Shown here in pieces: positions 10,799-21,320 of a stretch of 64,000 bases of DNA. The position numbers were made by a program, and so were the translations under genes. The notes beneath the pieces were generated by a model that saw nothing but the letters and a program-made list of their open reading frames with translations, was not told where the DNA came from and did no database searches. Origin of the DNA: Oreohelix idahoensis (Eukaryota; Mollusca; Gastropoda; Stylommatophora; Oreohelicidae); assembly GCA_024509875.1 (NCBI GenBank), contig JAMPIV010012272.1:43196-107195 (forward strand), given 5' to 3'. Position 1 is the stretch's first letter. Each line of letters begins with the position of its first letter.

Positions 10799-13415
10799 TG
10801 TCACGTAGGGTTTATAGTCATTTAATTTCCTACATCTTCTTCCTATTCTTTCACATAAATTCTCTCTTTTATTATCTCTGTATTTTTTTTTCCTGTGTAT
10901 TTTTCATCCATTCGTTTTGCGAATATTATTTTCATATAATTCGCAAACTTTACCTGTTTTCCTTTCTCTTAAACTGAGAATCGCGCTAGGACGAATTACG
11001 TAGATGTCAGGGCTGCAGGGCGTCAGAAGGCGTGATAAGTCGGTTCGCTGAACATAGGACGTAGCAAATCGTCTACATTCTCACCGAGCGCGCGAGCTTC
11101 TTCTCGGCATTAGTCCCGGTGAGGTGTGATACTTTACATCTGCACCGGTCAGTATCCAGACATTTGGCTGGAAAATCCCAAACTGACACGGCGCTCACTT
11201 GGGCCATGGTCAGCTGTAGTGTGAAAACTGCCCTGAAATGGAGTCAGGCTGTCTGGGATTTGAAACTGACACGCGTACATCGTGGTCAGTAGGTGATAGT
11301 TACGACACGCGTTAAGCGGACGTAAATGTTGGGAGTAGGGGAGATAATTTCGCTTGGCGAAATAAGTTTGGGCCCTTTGTCTGATTTTAAGATATTGGCC
11401 AAGTTTGAAACTTTAATTTCATTCTCGCTCATAGACTCCACAGTAGATAGGTCGCTCGAAAAACAGAATAGCTGTTAGTGAAGATCTCAGTTTGTTTCGG
11501 CAATTTGTCGAACTTCTAGACTTCCAGAAATATTTTCAGCATTTTTATTCTTAAGTTGTGCGACTACCTGTAATTCTGTGGTTGAGGTAATTAATATGAT
11601 AGATATATAGATTTTGTGAGTGTTAAAGTGTTAAATCGCTTAATTCATTTAAATCTATTTCTTTAGCGCAGAAGAGAAATAAAGTGGTAGGCTATTATAT
11701 TTTCTAGGGAAGCATTCAGTGGAAAGCAGACTAAAAATTAAAATTTCTAGCTTATAACGGCAATTGTAGCTATTTATGAATTTAATTTAACTGCTAATAC
11801 TCAGTCGAGTGTATTTTTCTAAACTAACGTATAAACTCTAGAATCCAGCCTCATGAATGATGACGGGATACGCACGTGTTCCTAATTTATGAGGAATGCT
11901 GATTTTAAATATAACTTACGTCACGGGAAGTTTAAATGATAAGCAAAGCTCTCTGCTTGCAAGTTTAAATGTAAGTTTTAACCAGTACAGATTCTGTTTA
12001 TTATATATATGTGTTATTTTTCCTCCACACAGTGAAAGTTTTGGGGTGACCCTAACTTTACCAGCACCTAGTAGTAGTTTCCATACTTGTGAAGAAATAG
12101 ACAGTCCTTATTTTGAACCACGTGGGTTTTCTCAAGTAACACTGATCTGACGGTGCAAGTTAGACAGAAATACTAATATCCCTATAACGGGTTTTCAAAG
12201 ACTGTAATGATAAATACTGGACCTTGGAACCAGCACTTAATTTCTTCTAGAAACTCTATATAATTTGCTGCCTGGTGGCGTGAATATTAACAATCATTTC
12301 CCGACTAGATTATATCTTGTGGACAAATCTGTGGTGTGACTAAAGTGAATCCTATACTGAGGGAAGGCACCGACCTGACATTCATCATTTTTTAGAAACC
12401 TACGCTATTGACACTGTGCTCTGCTAACTCCCGCGCCTGGAATAATTGTTAGGTGACTTAATCAGACATTTGAACAAATTTGCATACCCAAGTAGTCGTT
12501 CCCGGAGACTCCAAGTTTAATACGTCTTTTGGAACTGGGGACTTCTTGGCAGAAGACTGCATTTTTTGAGTCTGTGTGAAAATCTAAGATCAATGTGTTC
12601 CAAGAGGCAGCGAGCAAAGTCGTGAGTACCTGAATGAAAAGCCATGGCGGAATGAATGAGTGTACACTGGTCTGAGTGATATTTTCACTATTATATCTTT
12701 GACACCCTGTTGCTGTCCTAATTTTTTTTTCCAATCTGCATAATTTGTTGCTAAGGCTAGAGTTCTTGTGTTTTTGTCTTAGGTTAAATCAGATTTTTTT
12801 TCAAACTCTGTGCATATAATTACGAGATAAAACAAAGAAAAACTCTTAGACTCAAAACCTATGTATCTGTGACTCTGGCGCCATCATCTGTTCTCTTAAC
12901 GGGGCCGGGCTAAACCTAGAGTTAACACTATAACGGGGCTATCATCCTTGCAACATTTCCTTGATTTTTTATGACTATGTGTATATGTATTTTCCGTGAT
13001 GTACTTTCTTTGATGTTGTGAGCCGATTTTTCCTGATAATAAAATCGCTCTTGAACTTAATAATCGTGTTTGGTCAGCTCGTTCTAGATAATATATATAT
13101 ATCATTGTTATAGTTTTCCCACGTCTGTGTGTTTACCTGTCGTCACGTGTATGTGCGTGCCTGTGAGTGATAGAAATATACGTAATATGTATATTGGTGT
13201 AGTCTGGCTGACGCTGTAACAACTGTTGTAGAAGATAGGTGAGAGAGAGAAGAATTCTTTTCGCTTTCAGAGACAGCCACTATATCGAATCTATCATCTC
13301 ACGTGTGTGGAAATTCTATTACCTTTCACTAACTCTCACTGAGTCTATCACCTATTCAAACCTATTCAGAAGGGACCAAACCTAGTCTTAATTCTCCTAT
13401 CGGAAATCTACGACA
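10799..13415 (+). repeat. 3' LTR of Gmr1-A
   Basis: This is the partner of 4194-6812, with the same TGTCACG start and ACGACA end. It is followed by the target duplication gctac (13416-13420). The lengths of the two LTRs differ by only two bases, and differences are sparse over 2.6 kb, so the insertion is fairly recent. Confidence 0.92.
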
Positions 13416-13456
13416 GCTACACACAAAAAATTCAGTTCATTTTCAAGCAGACATTT

Positions 13457-14467
13457 ATGGCGTCTCTATCGATAAATTTAAGGAACATTGCTATTGGCCG
13501 ACTGCATGCAGGCGAAAGTCAAAGTCAGGTTGCCAGGCATCTAAACGTGCATCAGAGTACCATCAGTCGACTTTGGCACCGGTTCCAAGCCACTGGCTCA
13601 GTTGAAGACCGGCATCGCAGTGGACGACCCAGAGTGACAACAGCAGCGGAGGATCGCTTTATTCCGCTTCGTCACCTCAGAGACAGGTTTACAACAGCTT
13701 CCTCAACTGCCCAGGCATTGTCTGCAGAACGTCATGTGTCTGATCAAACTGACCGGAATAGACTGCATGACGCTGGACTTTGGGCACAACGACCTCACCG
13801 AGGACCTGTCCTTACGCGCCGCCATCGCCAAAATCGACTTCTTTGGGCCAACCAGCATCGTCCCTGGGCAGCTGACAATCAATGGAGACGTGTCTGGTTT
13901 AGTGATGAATCTTTCTTTTTGTTGCAGCGTCATGATAGACGGCGTAGGGTCTACCGTAGGCGAAATGAACGTTTTGCCCAAAATTGCGTTGATGAAGCTC
14001 CGCCGCACGTTGGTGGAGGTGCAGTGGTGTGGGGAATGATCAGTTACAACGGAAGGAGTCAATTGGTGCACATTGAAGGAGGCTTGAATGCGCGACGATA
14101 CGTCAATGAAATTCTTCGACCCCATGTCCTTCCACTTTTGGCTGCCCAAAGGTCTGTGTTTCAACAGGACAACGCCAGACCCCATTGTGCACTGTTGACC
14201 ACGCAGTTCCTGACTGCAAACAACATTCTCACCCTTCCCTGGTCATCCCTGTCTCCAGACATGAGTCCGATTGAGCACCTGTGGGATGAGCTGCATAGAC
14301 GTGTTTGTCGCCGAGACGTTGCTCCAGCCAATCGTCGTGATCTGTTCCAGGCACTCCAGGAAGAGTGGGCAGCCATCCCACAGGCCCACATCAGACGTCT
14401 GATCGCATCCATGCCCAGGAGATGCCAGTCGCTGATCGATGCAAGAGGAAGCCACACACCATACTAA
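13457..14467 (+). CDS. Tc1-like DD34E transposase, intact frame
   Basis: This is a 336-residue protein, close to the usual 340 aa of Tc1 transposases. Such enzymes cut out the transposon and paste it at TA sites. The N-terminal third holds the paired helix-turn-helix DNA-binding region (SQVARHLNVHQSTISRLW near residues 22-39, then the GRPRVTT hinge). The catalytic triad is visible: Asp in WFSDESFF, Asp in QQDNARPH, and Glu in SPIEHLWDEL 35 positions later, which is DD34E spacing. The start is the ATG at 13457; the LTR element ends 41 bases upstream of it, so the transposon promoter and 5' end have been moved 9.2 kb away. Transcription would now depend on LTR read-through. No stop or frameshift breaks the frame. 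Confidence 0.93.
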   Translation: MASLSINLRNIAIGRLHAGESQSQVARHLNVHQSTISRLWHRFQATGSVEDRHRSGRPRVTTAAEDRFIPLRHLRDRFTTASSTAQALSAERHVSDQTDRNRLHDAGLWAQRPHRGPVLTRRHRQNRLLWANQHRPWAADNQWRRVWFSDESFFLLQRHDRRRRVYRRRNERFAQNCVDEAPPHVGGGAVVWGMISYNGRSQLVHIEGGLNARRYVNEILRPHVLPLLAAQRSVFQQDNARPHCALLTTQFLTANNILTLPWSSLSPDMSPIEHLWDELHRRVCRRDVAPANRRDLFQALQEEWAAIPQAHIRRLIASMPRRCQSLIDARGSHTPY

Positions 14468-14659
14468 CGGGAAAGCCCGTACGCCAAAAAACTCTCGTGA
14501 CCCAGATGCAAAACAACTGTCAATTGGTTGGTTGAACCCTAAGGTATTCTTGTGTGCAATTTGAACAATTAACTCATTAAATTAAAAAAGTTATTGAATG
14601 TCAAAATTATGGCTATGTGTGTGCCTTCAGTAGCTATGGGTTTCTTTTTTTGAACAGTA

Positions 14660-15151
14660 TATTTAAATCCTTCAGGGTTACCGTCTCACGAATTACGTTT
14701 AAAAGTTGGTGTACCAATCATTTTACTCCGCAATCTTAGCCCGCTCAAAGTGTGTAAAGGCACTTGACTCCAAATTACATCTTTGAAGAACTACATAGTG
14801 GAGGCCACCATCCTGACAGGTTGTGGTAGCGGGGAGAAAGTCTGCATACCAAGAATCCCTATGATTCCCTCCGATATGCCGTTAAGTATTAAGAGATTCC
14901 AATTCCCTATAAGAGTCTGTTTTTCAATGATCATTAATAAAGCACAAGGTCAAACGTTTCACGTGGCCGGCGTTGACTTGAGCAATGAGTGCCTCTCACA
15001 AGGGCAACTGTATGTGGTATTTTCCCGAATTAGCACACCGGTACACTTTTACGTGTTGTCACCAAGTGACTGTTCTATCACTGTCGCATACAAAGAAGCC
15101 CTCCCTAAATTATGTGTGTTAGAAGCACAAATCAGTGCAATAATACAATAA
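14660..15151 (+). pseudogene. Helitron PIF1-like helicase, C-terminal part
   Basis: This is the downstream half of the helicase interrupted at 3893. It begins with LNPSGLPSHELRLKVGVP (from about 14663), the conserved helicase segment expected directly after the upstream part. It continues with RIPMIPSDMP, the INKAQGQTF motif (domain 2 of PIF1 helicases) and the terminal GQLYVVFSRIS. A stop at about 14764 and a small frame change come just before the long open stretch that starts at 14783. The stop at 15149-15151 is near the position expected for this family. Removing 3894-14659 plus one TA copy puts the two halves next to each other in register, which proves the insertion order. Confidence 0.85.
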
Positions 15152-15254
15152 AAACAAAAAACAAAAAAACTGAACCTTCCTAAAACGATTCGCACCACAT
15201 CCGACTTGCACCCTTTCCGACGTGGATCCGGGCTAAGCCGGGTATGACCGGTAG

Positions 15255-16599
15255 CAGCTTATATCGAATTCTTGCTCTGAGTGTCAAACATGATCCTTAT
15301 CTAAAGCACAGACGAGGAATACAGTAACATGCGGATTGAAATACCCGAGAAAAGCTGGAGATATCTTCGTAAGAGACAGACTGATGCAATGATTAGATTA
15401 AGAAATTGGTGGGAACAACGCCATATACTCATTACATAGAGACATAGAAGACAAAGCGACCCGGACACCTCGTCAGAATGCAATAACATCAGTTACCGAC
15501 ATCGACCCTCACCGGCAGAAGTTATAGCATCAAGGCATGGGGTACGCTTGTGACGAAGGTTGATAACCAACGTTAAAGATATCCGGATGCCGGGTGGTAT
15601 GACAATGGCCACAAGTAACTCATCTCGCACCAGAATGTAAACTGCTTCACTCGTGACGCTGAACAGGAAAAGGTGAAATGAAATTAATGAAACTCAGTGA
15701 TGAGAACGTTATTCTCAAAGTCATACTGACAGCAGTTAACAAATGCCAGTTTACATAACAGGCAGGTTTTTTTTTTTTTTGAAGCCATAATTCCAAATGA
15801 CAGGGATTAACCAAACCTTCGATATAAACCTCCAGATGAGTAAAGCTGTACATAAAATGCACTTCCGCTTCAAACTTAGGCTTTCCAAAAGAGAACAATG
15901 CTGTAAGTTGTTCAGTATGGAAGTGAAATAGATGAAAAGCTACACTAAGGGTTCGTAAATCGGAAAGGCGCAACTCGCAAGTTATGATTCACACACTACT
16001 GTAGCTATGGTATATGACATTATTAAACTTATTATTCATTTAGAGACAGATATGCGGTATTGGAAAATTAATTATTATTTGTTTCTGAACTTAGTCTCAC
16101 ACACACAAACACAAATTGGATTCGAACTTTAATTCTCTAGTAGTTTGGGATTTCGCACAAATGAATTTTATCACTGCCTTGATAATTCACATTCTATTTA
16201 CTTTTTTGTTTTGTTTATTCGTGCTGCTTTTTTATCTATCGTTGTTACATTATGGTGTCCCATTTATTGCTGTTCCCCTCCCCTCAGCGTGGCAGGCGCT
16301 TCATTGATTGAATGGCTTATTAAGCCATTGAGTAATGCTTTTCTTAAATTTCTGCGAGTCTTCTTCAGCGTAATCAATATCATCTTCTAGATTATGCGCG
16401 TGATTGTCTTGTTCCTGTTTACATTTACTCTCATACCTGGTACACTTACTGTCGGTCTGTGTATAATTTCGACCTACTTAGTAAAAATATATATATCTCT
16501 GATGCCTGAAAGATTATTCCATTTGTATCATGTCTACCTGTGGGATTTAACCAAAATATTTATATAAGCTTTTGGAGATTATGTAAAGGTAAAGGTAGT
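15255..16599. other. Unassigned non-coding DNA
   Basis: This stretch lies downstream of the inferred Helitron 3' end. Short frames occur (for example minus-strand 15973-15647), but none shows a recognisable domain or a codon pattern that stands out. A T-run lies near 15767-15780. I see no element boundary. Confidence 0.4.
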
Positions 16600-16790
16600 T
16601 CCATTTTTTTAAAACAAGGTAAGAGAGATGGAGGAAGGTCAAAGAACACATGGAAAAGATAACTGGAGACAGGTGTGAAGGGGTTGTAGAAGACACGGAC
16701 AGACCTTGAGTTGATGGCACGTGACAGGAAGACTTGGTATAAGTTTGTTGAAGGCCTATGCTCCTTTGGCAGCTGACAGGTGAAAGAAAA
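16600..16790 (+). pseudogene. LINE family L1x, 3' end fragment
   Basis: This matches the last part of the LINE seen at 62359-63147. It has the signature of a basic GK-R-G-P-K-NTW tail, then LMARDRKTWYKFVEGLCS in broken frames, ending with the 3' sequence GAAGGCCTATGCTCCTTTGG. It is heavily decayed and truncated at its 5' side. I use L1x only as a local name for this non-LTR family; its clade is uncertain (RTE or Nimb-like). Confidence 0.7.
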
Positions 16791-16915
16791 AAAAGGTAGT
16801 CCAATGGCAATACTGCTGTAGGGAAATGTTAGAGACTACACCATTCCAGGTCCAGCTTTATGAGGTCGGCTGACCAGTTCCCTTCTTTGCTGTCTTTGCC
16901 TGTCAATACTAAGAG

Positions 16916-16996
16916 CTTAGTTAGGTAGCGATGTATAGCTTGGTAGACGGGTGTCGACTTAGTTAGGTAGCGATGTATAGCTTGGTAGACGTGTAA
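16916..16996 (+). repeat. 42-bp minisatellite, two copies
   Basis: Two units of a 42-base repeat with the core TTAGTTAGGTAGCGATGTAT and then AGCTTGGTAGACG. The same unit recurs in the same orientation at 21177-21320, about 4.2 kb away. Confidence 0.9.
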
Positions 16997-17318
16997 TAGG
17001 GTGGGCGAGATGATGATGATGATGTTGTGATATTTGATCACTCTCTTGCACACTCGCAACCGACCCGATTCAACAATAAAACTCTGATTCTGAGGCAGGG
17101 GCTGTATTTATTTCTACAACCCTGTCAGTGACTACAAGCACACAAAGCAAACATTAAACAAATAAACCAGCAAACAAAACACCAAACAAACAAACACCCA
17201 GCTAGTGCTCAGTTCTTAATCCTGAAACGCAAACAAAGCACGGGCTAGTTAAAATCATAGTTGAATAACGATACTCTCACCTGCCAAACAGTCCTTCCAC
17301 GCCACCTGACACCCTCAA

Positions 17319-17570
17319 CTATCACACACGCACACTCATGCGTGTCGTCCAATGCGACTAGTAAGGTGTTGTGCAAGAGGCTGGCAGTCTCACCATGTAA
17401 CACAGATTGCTACCAAAACCACTACTGCAAGAGCACACACTCAGCTATCACACACACACACTCATGCATGTCGTCCAATGAGACTAGTATGGTGTTGTGC
17501 ATGAGGCTGGCAATCTCACCATGTAACACAGATTGCTACCGAAACTACTACAGCACGAGCATCTGAATGC
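17319..17570 (+). repeat. 126-bp tandem repeat, two copies
   Basis: Two adjacent units of about 126 bases start at 17319 and 17445. Each has a CA-rich head, then GTCGTCCAATG-GACTAGTA, GTGTTGTGCA-GAGGCTGGCA and CCATGTAACACAGATTGCTACC. A more diverged relative seems to lie at about 20068-20205, beyond the CACTG transposon. Confidence 0.8.
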
Positions 17571-17623
17571 TTCATACGGAGGCAAACCACACCGGTGGCC
17601 CCATGCACCCTCAGGAGTGGAGA

Positions 17624-17734
<111 letters not shown>

Positions 17735-17784
17735 CAAGTGAGCCCACGTGCTCTCACAAACCATTCTTCACATAACAATAATAA

Positions 17785-19951
17785 CACTGGCTAACCAAAA
17801 AAAAATTTTTTTTTTCTTTCTCTAACATTTCTATATTTTTCTGGTCAATTTTAATGCGCTGTTTTTAAATCTGCAAACCGTTTTTCTCTACCAGGTCGGG
17901 ATCTCTAGAAATACGCAATTGAAGTTTTTTAACAACGCATACAGTATTACAACATCATTCGTACAAGAAGTATAACAGTTATGTAGGCTTGAATTTCTTT
18001 GCAGTCGACTTTCGTCGGTGAATGGCATGTGGTACATCGCGATGAAGCATCCAACAATAATCGGCAAGCATGGTCACACTCCACCGTCCTTGATAACGTG
18101 ATATCTTGATGGAATCGTTCTCCATGTTCATCGCTGACTTCGCCAAGGTTGTCAGGGAAAAAGTCAAGATGCGAATCGAGCAAATAGATTTTGAGGGACA
18201 TGTTACAGCCCATAATTCTGTATGCATCTATGCACTGCTTAACAATATGCACATAGTCGACAGATTTGTGATTTCCCAGAAAGTTATCGACGATCGATTT
18301 GAATGCCATCCGTGCGCAAAGTTCACTACCATGTAACAAGTTCTCGAATTGTTTGTCTGCAATAACTTTCCTAATCTGAGGTCCTACAAAGATACCCTCC
18401 TTTATCTTTGCATCGCTAACTTGCGGAAACTTTTCTCGAAGATAAGTGAAAGCTTTGCTCGTTTTATCTAACTCTTTTACGAAATTCTTCATGAGCCCCA
18501 ACTTTATATGTAACGGTGGTAAAATGATGCTGTCTTTGTTAACTAATGGCTCGTGTATTACATTTTTATGCCCGAGCTGCATACGATCCCTGATAGGCCA
18601 CACCTTTCTTGCATAATGTTCCTGTCTGTTGCGGCTGTCCCATTCACATAGGAAACAACAAAATTTAGTATACCCAGTCTGCATGCCCGTGAGAATTGCA
18701 ATGACCTTTAGGTCTCCACAAATCCGCCATTGGTAGTCATTGTACTTTATTTTTGCCAAAAGTATAGCCATATTGTCATAAGTTTCTTTCATATGAACAG
18801 AGTAGGCGGCTGGAATTGATGAAAATAAATTTCCGTTATGCAATAACACGGCTTTTAAACTAGTCTTGGAAGAGTCGATGAAAAGTCGCCATCGTTAACT
18901 ATGTGCTCATGACTGAGGTGCACCATTACACCGTTTACATCTTTGCAAAAGCAAATGTCATCATCCATCTCAAAGTATTGAACAATTCTCTGTGTCTATG
19001 ACGAAATTTAGATATCGGAGTATTGGGCGCTAAAAGATTCCATTCTTTGAGTCGCAAACCGAGTAATTCCGCTTGTCCTTTGGTAAGAGCAAGATCACGT
19101 ATTAGATCTGAAAGTTCTGAATGGTTAATTAAGTGAACACCATCATTCACCGGTATATAATCCGAGTCAGAATTAGTTTCTAAAGCAGGTAAACTATCAC
19201 TTTCTGATGGTTCATTCACGTCCAACGGATATTGTTCTGGTGGAACTGGGATCGGACACGTGATTGGATCATGAGGCACTGGTTTCGAAACCGATTCAAT
19301 ATTTGGATAAACCACAGACTTTCTAGTTTTAAAAGTGAAACCATGGATATTTGTCAAGCAGAAGTAGCAATCAGTAGCGTGATTTGTCGGTTCACGCCAT
19401 ATTACTGGCACTCCAAAAGGCATCGACTTATGCTTTGGCGATTTTCGTAACCAAACTGCCAATGTGTTTGCACAAGTCGAACAAACTGTATTTGGCTTCC
19501 AAGATTTATTTGCATCATCAACTTTCGAATCGAAATAAAATTCATATGCTTTCTTTAGTAATGGTGTAAAGTTTTTCTGGTGAACACGATCGGTAAAATA
19601 TCCGCACACTTAACAGAACAGACCAGCCGAATTTCTACAACTTCTAGAAGCCATATTTCGCTCAGAATTATTTCAAAATACAGTAACTATTTGAAAAATA
19701 GTGTAACATATGTCATGCATCTTTTAGCAGTATAAAAAGTAGAATTATTTTGCATTTTATTAATTTTTAATAAGTTATATAGTAAAAATGAAACGGAGAA
19801 AATAACGGTTTCCCAAAAATATATTTATTCACAAATATCTTAAGAACCCGATGTGATAGAGATAAACGGATTTCAAATTTGAAATCAGCGCAAGAAACTG
19901 ACTTTAGAACACCTATTCTTATATAAGAAAGAAAAATGTTGTTTGTCAGTG
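17785..19951 (-). mobile_element. DNA transposon with CACTG termini and TAA duplication
   Basis: Both ends, read inward, start CACTG: CACTGGCTAACCAA at 17785 and, on the minus strand, CACTGACAAACAAC from 19951. The match continues through a T-rich stretch into a well-kept inner block, TGCGCTG...AAAT-TG-AA-CCGTTT-TCTCTA...TCGGG. That block lies at about 17855-17900 on the left and about 19840-19892 on the right. The imperfect inverted repeats are thus roughly 110-130 bp. TAA flanks both sides (17782-17784 and 19952-19954), a 3-bp duplication. The interior is one broken gene on the minus strand. CACTG ends with a 3-bp duplication recall the CMC (CACTA/Mirage/Chapaev) group, but the protein does not look like a standard CACTA transposase to me. 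Confidence 0.78.
17980..19654 (-). pseudogene. Uncharacterised DDE-like transposase of the CACTG element
   Basis: I recognise this as a repeat protein family seen as uncharacterised genes in invertebrates, but know no name for it. From the ATG at 19654, the N-terminal part has Cys pairs (C...VCGYF, CSTC, CYFC) that suggest zinc binding. A Pro- and Ser-rich acidic linker follows. The rest reads FIDSSKTSLKAVLLHNGN (near 18870), CGDLKVIAIL (near 18715), CCFLCEWDS (near 18650), LPPLHIKLGLMKNFVK (near 18510), SDEHGERFHQDI (near 18125) and LADYCW (near 18060). Asp of FIDSS, Asp of GDLK and Glu of DEHGERF, with a C-x2-C between, would make a DDE RNase H-fold triad; this is inference. A stop at 19612-19610 and frameshifts near 18975, 18885 and 18110 kill the copy. 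Confidence 0.7.
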
Positions 19952-19954
19952 TAA

Positions 19955-21176
19955 TCAATTGGACATAAAATAATATTCTTCAACTACATGTACAACAAAT
20001 ACTCTCAATAATAAGAATAAACCACCACCTCGCAACTGATTCATCTCAATATTCGTTCTGCACTCTGAAGCATGTTGTAAGTGACGACTGGTGCGCCTGG
20101 CAACAAGCGTATCGTATATGACCCCTAATGAGATTGGGAACTCATCACATGAAACACATCGTTACCGTCACCGAAACAACCACAGCAATAGCATCAAAAT
20201 GCTTATTGTGGTCCTGTAATGGACACCAGCTGCGTTGGTGTTTCCATGCTCCGCCGGGAGCAACCAGAGAAACACATGTCTCAACAAAGGAGTGGCCTCA
20301 CGCTCTCCAGAAATCTAAATACATATCCTCACCTCACTCAAAGTAACCCACTAAAGATATACAGTAAAATATCAATAATCGTGAAACACACTCAATTACT
20401 TTTACATCAAAGAATAAAATATAATTATTCTTAACTTTAACAAAACTGGAACTAAATACATCACCACGTGGCCTCCCGGCTGCCATCTTGATATTTTTGC
20501 TAACAGGTTGATATTATCTAAATTCACGTGAAATAGCTTCATACCATATTTGCCTTTCTGATAAATGAAATAATCGCTCTTAAACTTTCACATCTATCAA
20601 TATATTTATTTCACTAAACATTAAAACAGACTCGTGCTGAATATAATTTCAGACCTATAGAACACAAATGCTAAATTCTACAAAATGCGCTAAAAATTAC
20701 AGCTCACGTGCTCTGGTCCATCTGCTACCTGCACCGGTCACCTCGTCTCGTTTGCTGTCTCGTCTGAGCTGATACTAGGAAAGGCCGCTGCTGGCTACCG
20801 CACGCTTTATAAAGGCACTAGGCTAATCACTCAACTTACTGCGCGCTAGGCGTATTAATTTGGCTGCATAAATAACACTCGCGATATTTGCTTTATTAGG
20901 CACGAAAACACAGATATGGCTCACAATTATCAAATATAACACACAACTACCAGATATAACACATCACAACTAATTCTTAGGCTTTATTATGGCCTAAACT
21001 AATATAACTTCTTGAAGACTTTTTACATCCCAGCAATGCTTGCTCGCGCCGTCACGTGGGCTGACAGTCACGTGGGCTGACCGAAAATATATGGGCGATA
21101 AATCTTCCATGAACAATGAAGGGGGGGGGGGGGGCTCTGGGGTGTCTTTACGGCCCCATCACAGATGGTTGCTCGA
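19955..21176. other. Non-coding DNA with CACGTG motifs and a G-run
   Basis: No gene is visible. About 20068-20205 resembles the 126-bp repeat at 17319. CACGTG palindromes occur near 20465, 20526, 20704, 21053 and 21069; the last two are part of a 16-base tandem pair (GTCACGTGGGCTGAC). A TATA-like TTTATAAAGGC lies near 20806. A G-run of 14 is at 21121. These look regulatory in style, but nothing shows a transcript. Confidence 0.4.
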
Positions 21177-21320
21177 CTTAGTTAGGTAGCGATGTATAGC
21201 TTGGTAGACGGTTGCTCGGCTTAGTTAGGTAGCGATGTATAGCTTGGTAGACGGGTGTCGACTTAGTTAGGTAGCGATGTATAGCTTGGTAGTCGGGTGC
21301 TCGGCTTAGTTAGTGTAGCG
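21177..21320 (+). repeat. 42/43-bp minisatellite, about 3.3 copies
   Basis: This is the same repeat as at 16916-16996, with units starting at 21177, 21220, 21262 and 21305 (the last partial). Units alternate between two linker variants (GGTGTCGA and GTTGCTCGG types). Confidence 0.9.

Larger units (their letters stand above)
4194..13415 (+). mobile_element. Gmr1-like Ty3/gypsy LTR retrotransposon (Gmr1-A), RT-deleted
   Basis: Two LTRs of 2.6 kb (4194-6812 and 10799-13415) bound a 4.0-kb interior. The 5-bp target duplication gctac lies at 4189-4193 and 13416-13420, so this is one integration event, in the Tc1 transposon upstream of its transposase. The interior holds gag (7569 onward), protease and integrase. 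The RT and RNase H part found in the related element at 47326-58421 is almost wholly missing: the integrase tail runs almost directly into the last residues of the RNase H end. Gag and pol are also broken by small frameshifts. It cannot move by itself, although the two LTRs are nearly identical. Confidence 0.92.
3894..14659 (+). mobile_element. Tc1-family DNA transposon (copy 1) with LTR element inside
   Basis: The ends are inverted repeats. The left starts TACTGTTCAAAAAAA and continues to a GAAAC-CATAGCTA stretch. The right end, read inward on the minus strand, begins TACTGTTCAAAAAAAG with the same continuation. A TA dinucleotide flanks each end (3892-3893 and 14660-14661), as expected for Tc1/mariner. 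Without the 9.2-kb retrotransposon at 4194-13415 and one copy of its duplication, the transposon is about 1.5 kb, normal for Tc1. It carries a complete transposase frame at 13457-14467. It inserted in the Helitron helicase before the LTR element arrived. Confidence 0.9.
1562..15254 (+). mobile_element. Helitron remnant, split by nested insertions
   Basis: The 5' end starts with the expected TC dinucleotide (TCTCTACATATATAAAAAGC once the SINE at 1573-1934 is ignored). A (TCTG)n run near 1957-1980 and an AACGGCTGAACCG stretch follow, a combination typical of animal Helitron 5' ends. The interior carries a broken PIF1-like helicase (2539-3893 plus 14660-15151). The 3' end is inferred near 15254. 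There a GC-rich hairpin (CCGGGCTAAGCCGG, about 15228-15241) is followed by GGTAG, a degenerate version of the CTRR terminus. No Rep/HUH domain is recognisable, so this is a decayed, non-autonomous copy. Helitrons make no target duplication, so the outer boundaries are less sure than those of its passengers. Confidence 0.7.

Noticed and set aside
13703..14185. 160-aa minus-strand frame opposite the Tc1 transposase
   Set aside because: It is the antisense shadow of 13457-14467, with no domain of its own.
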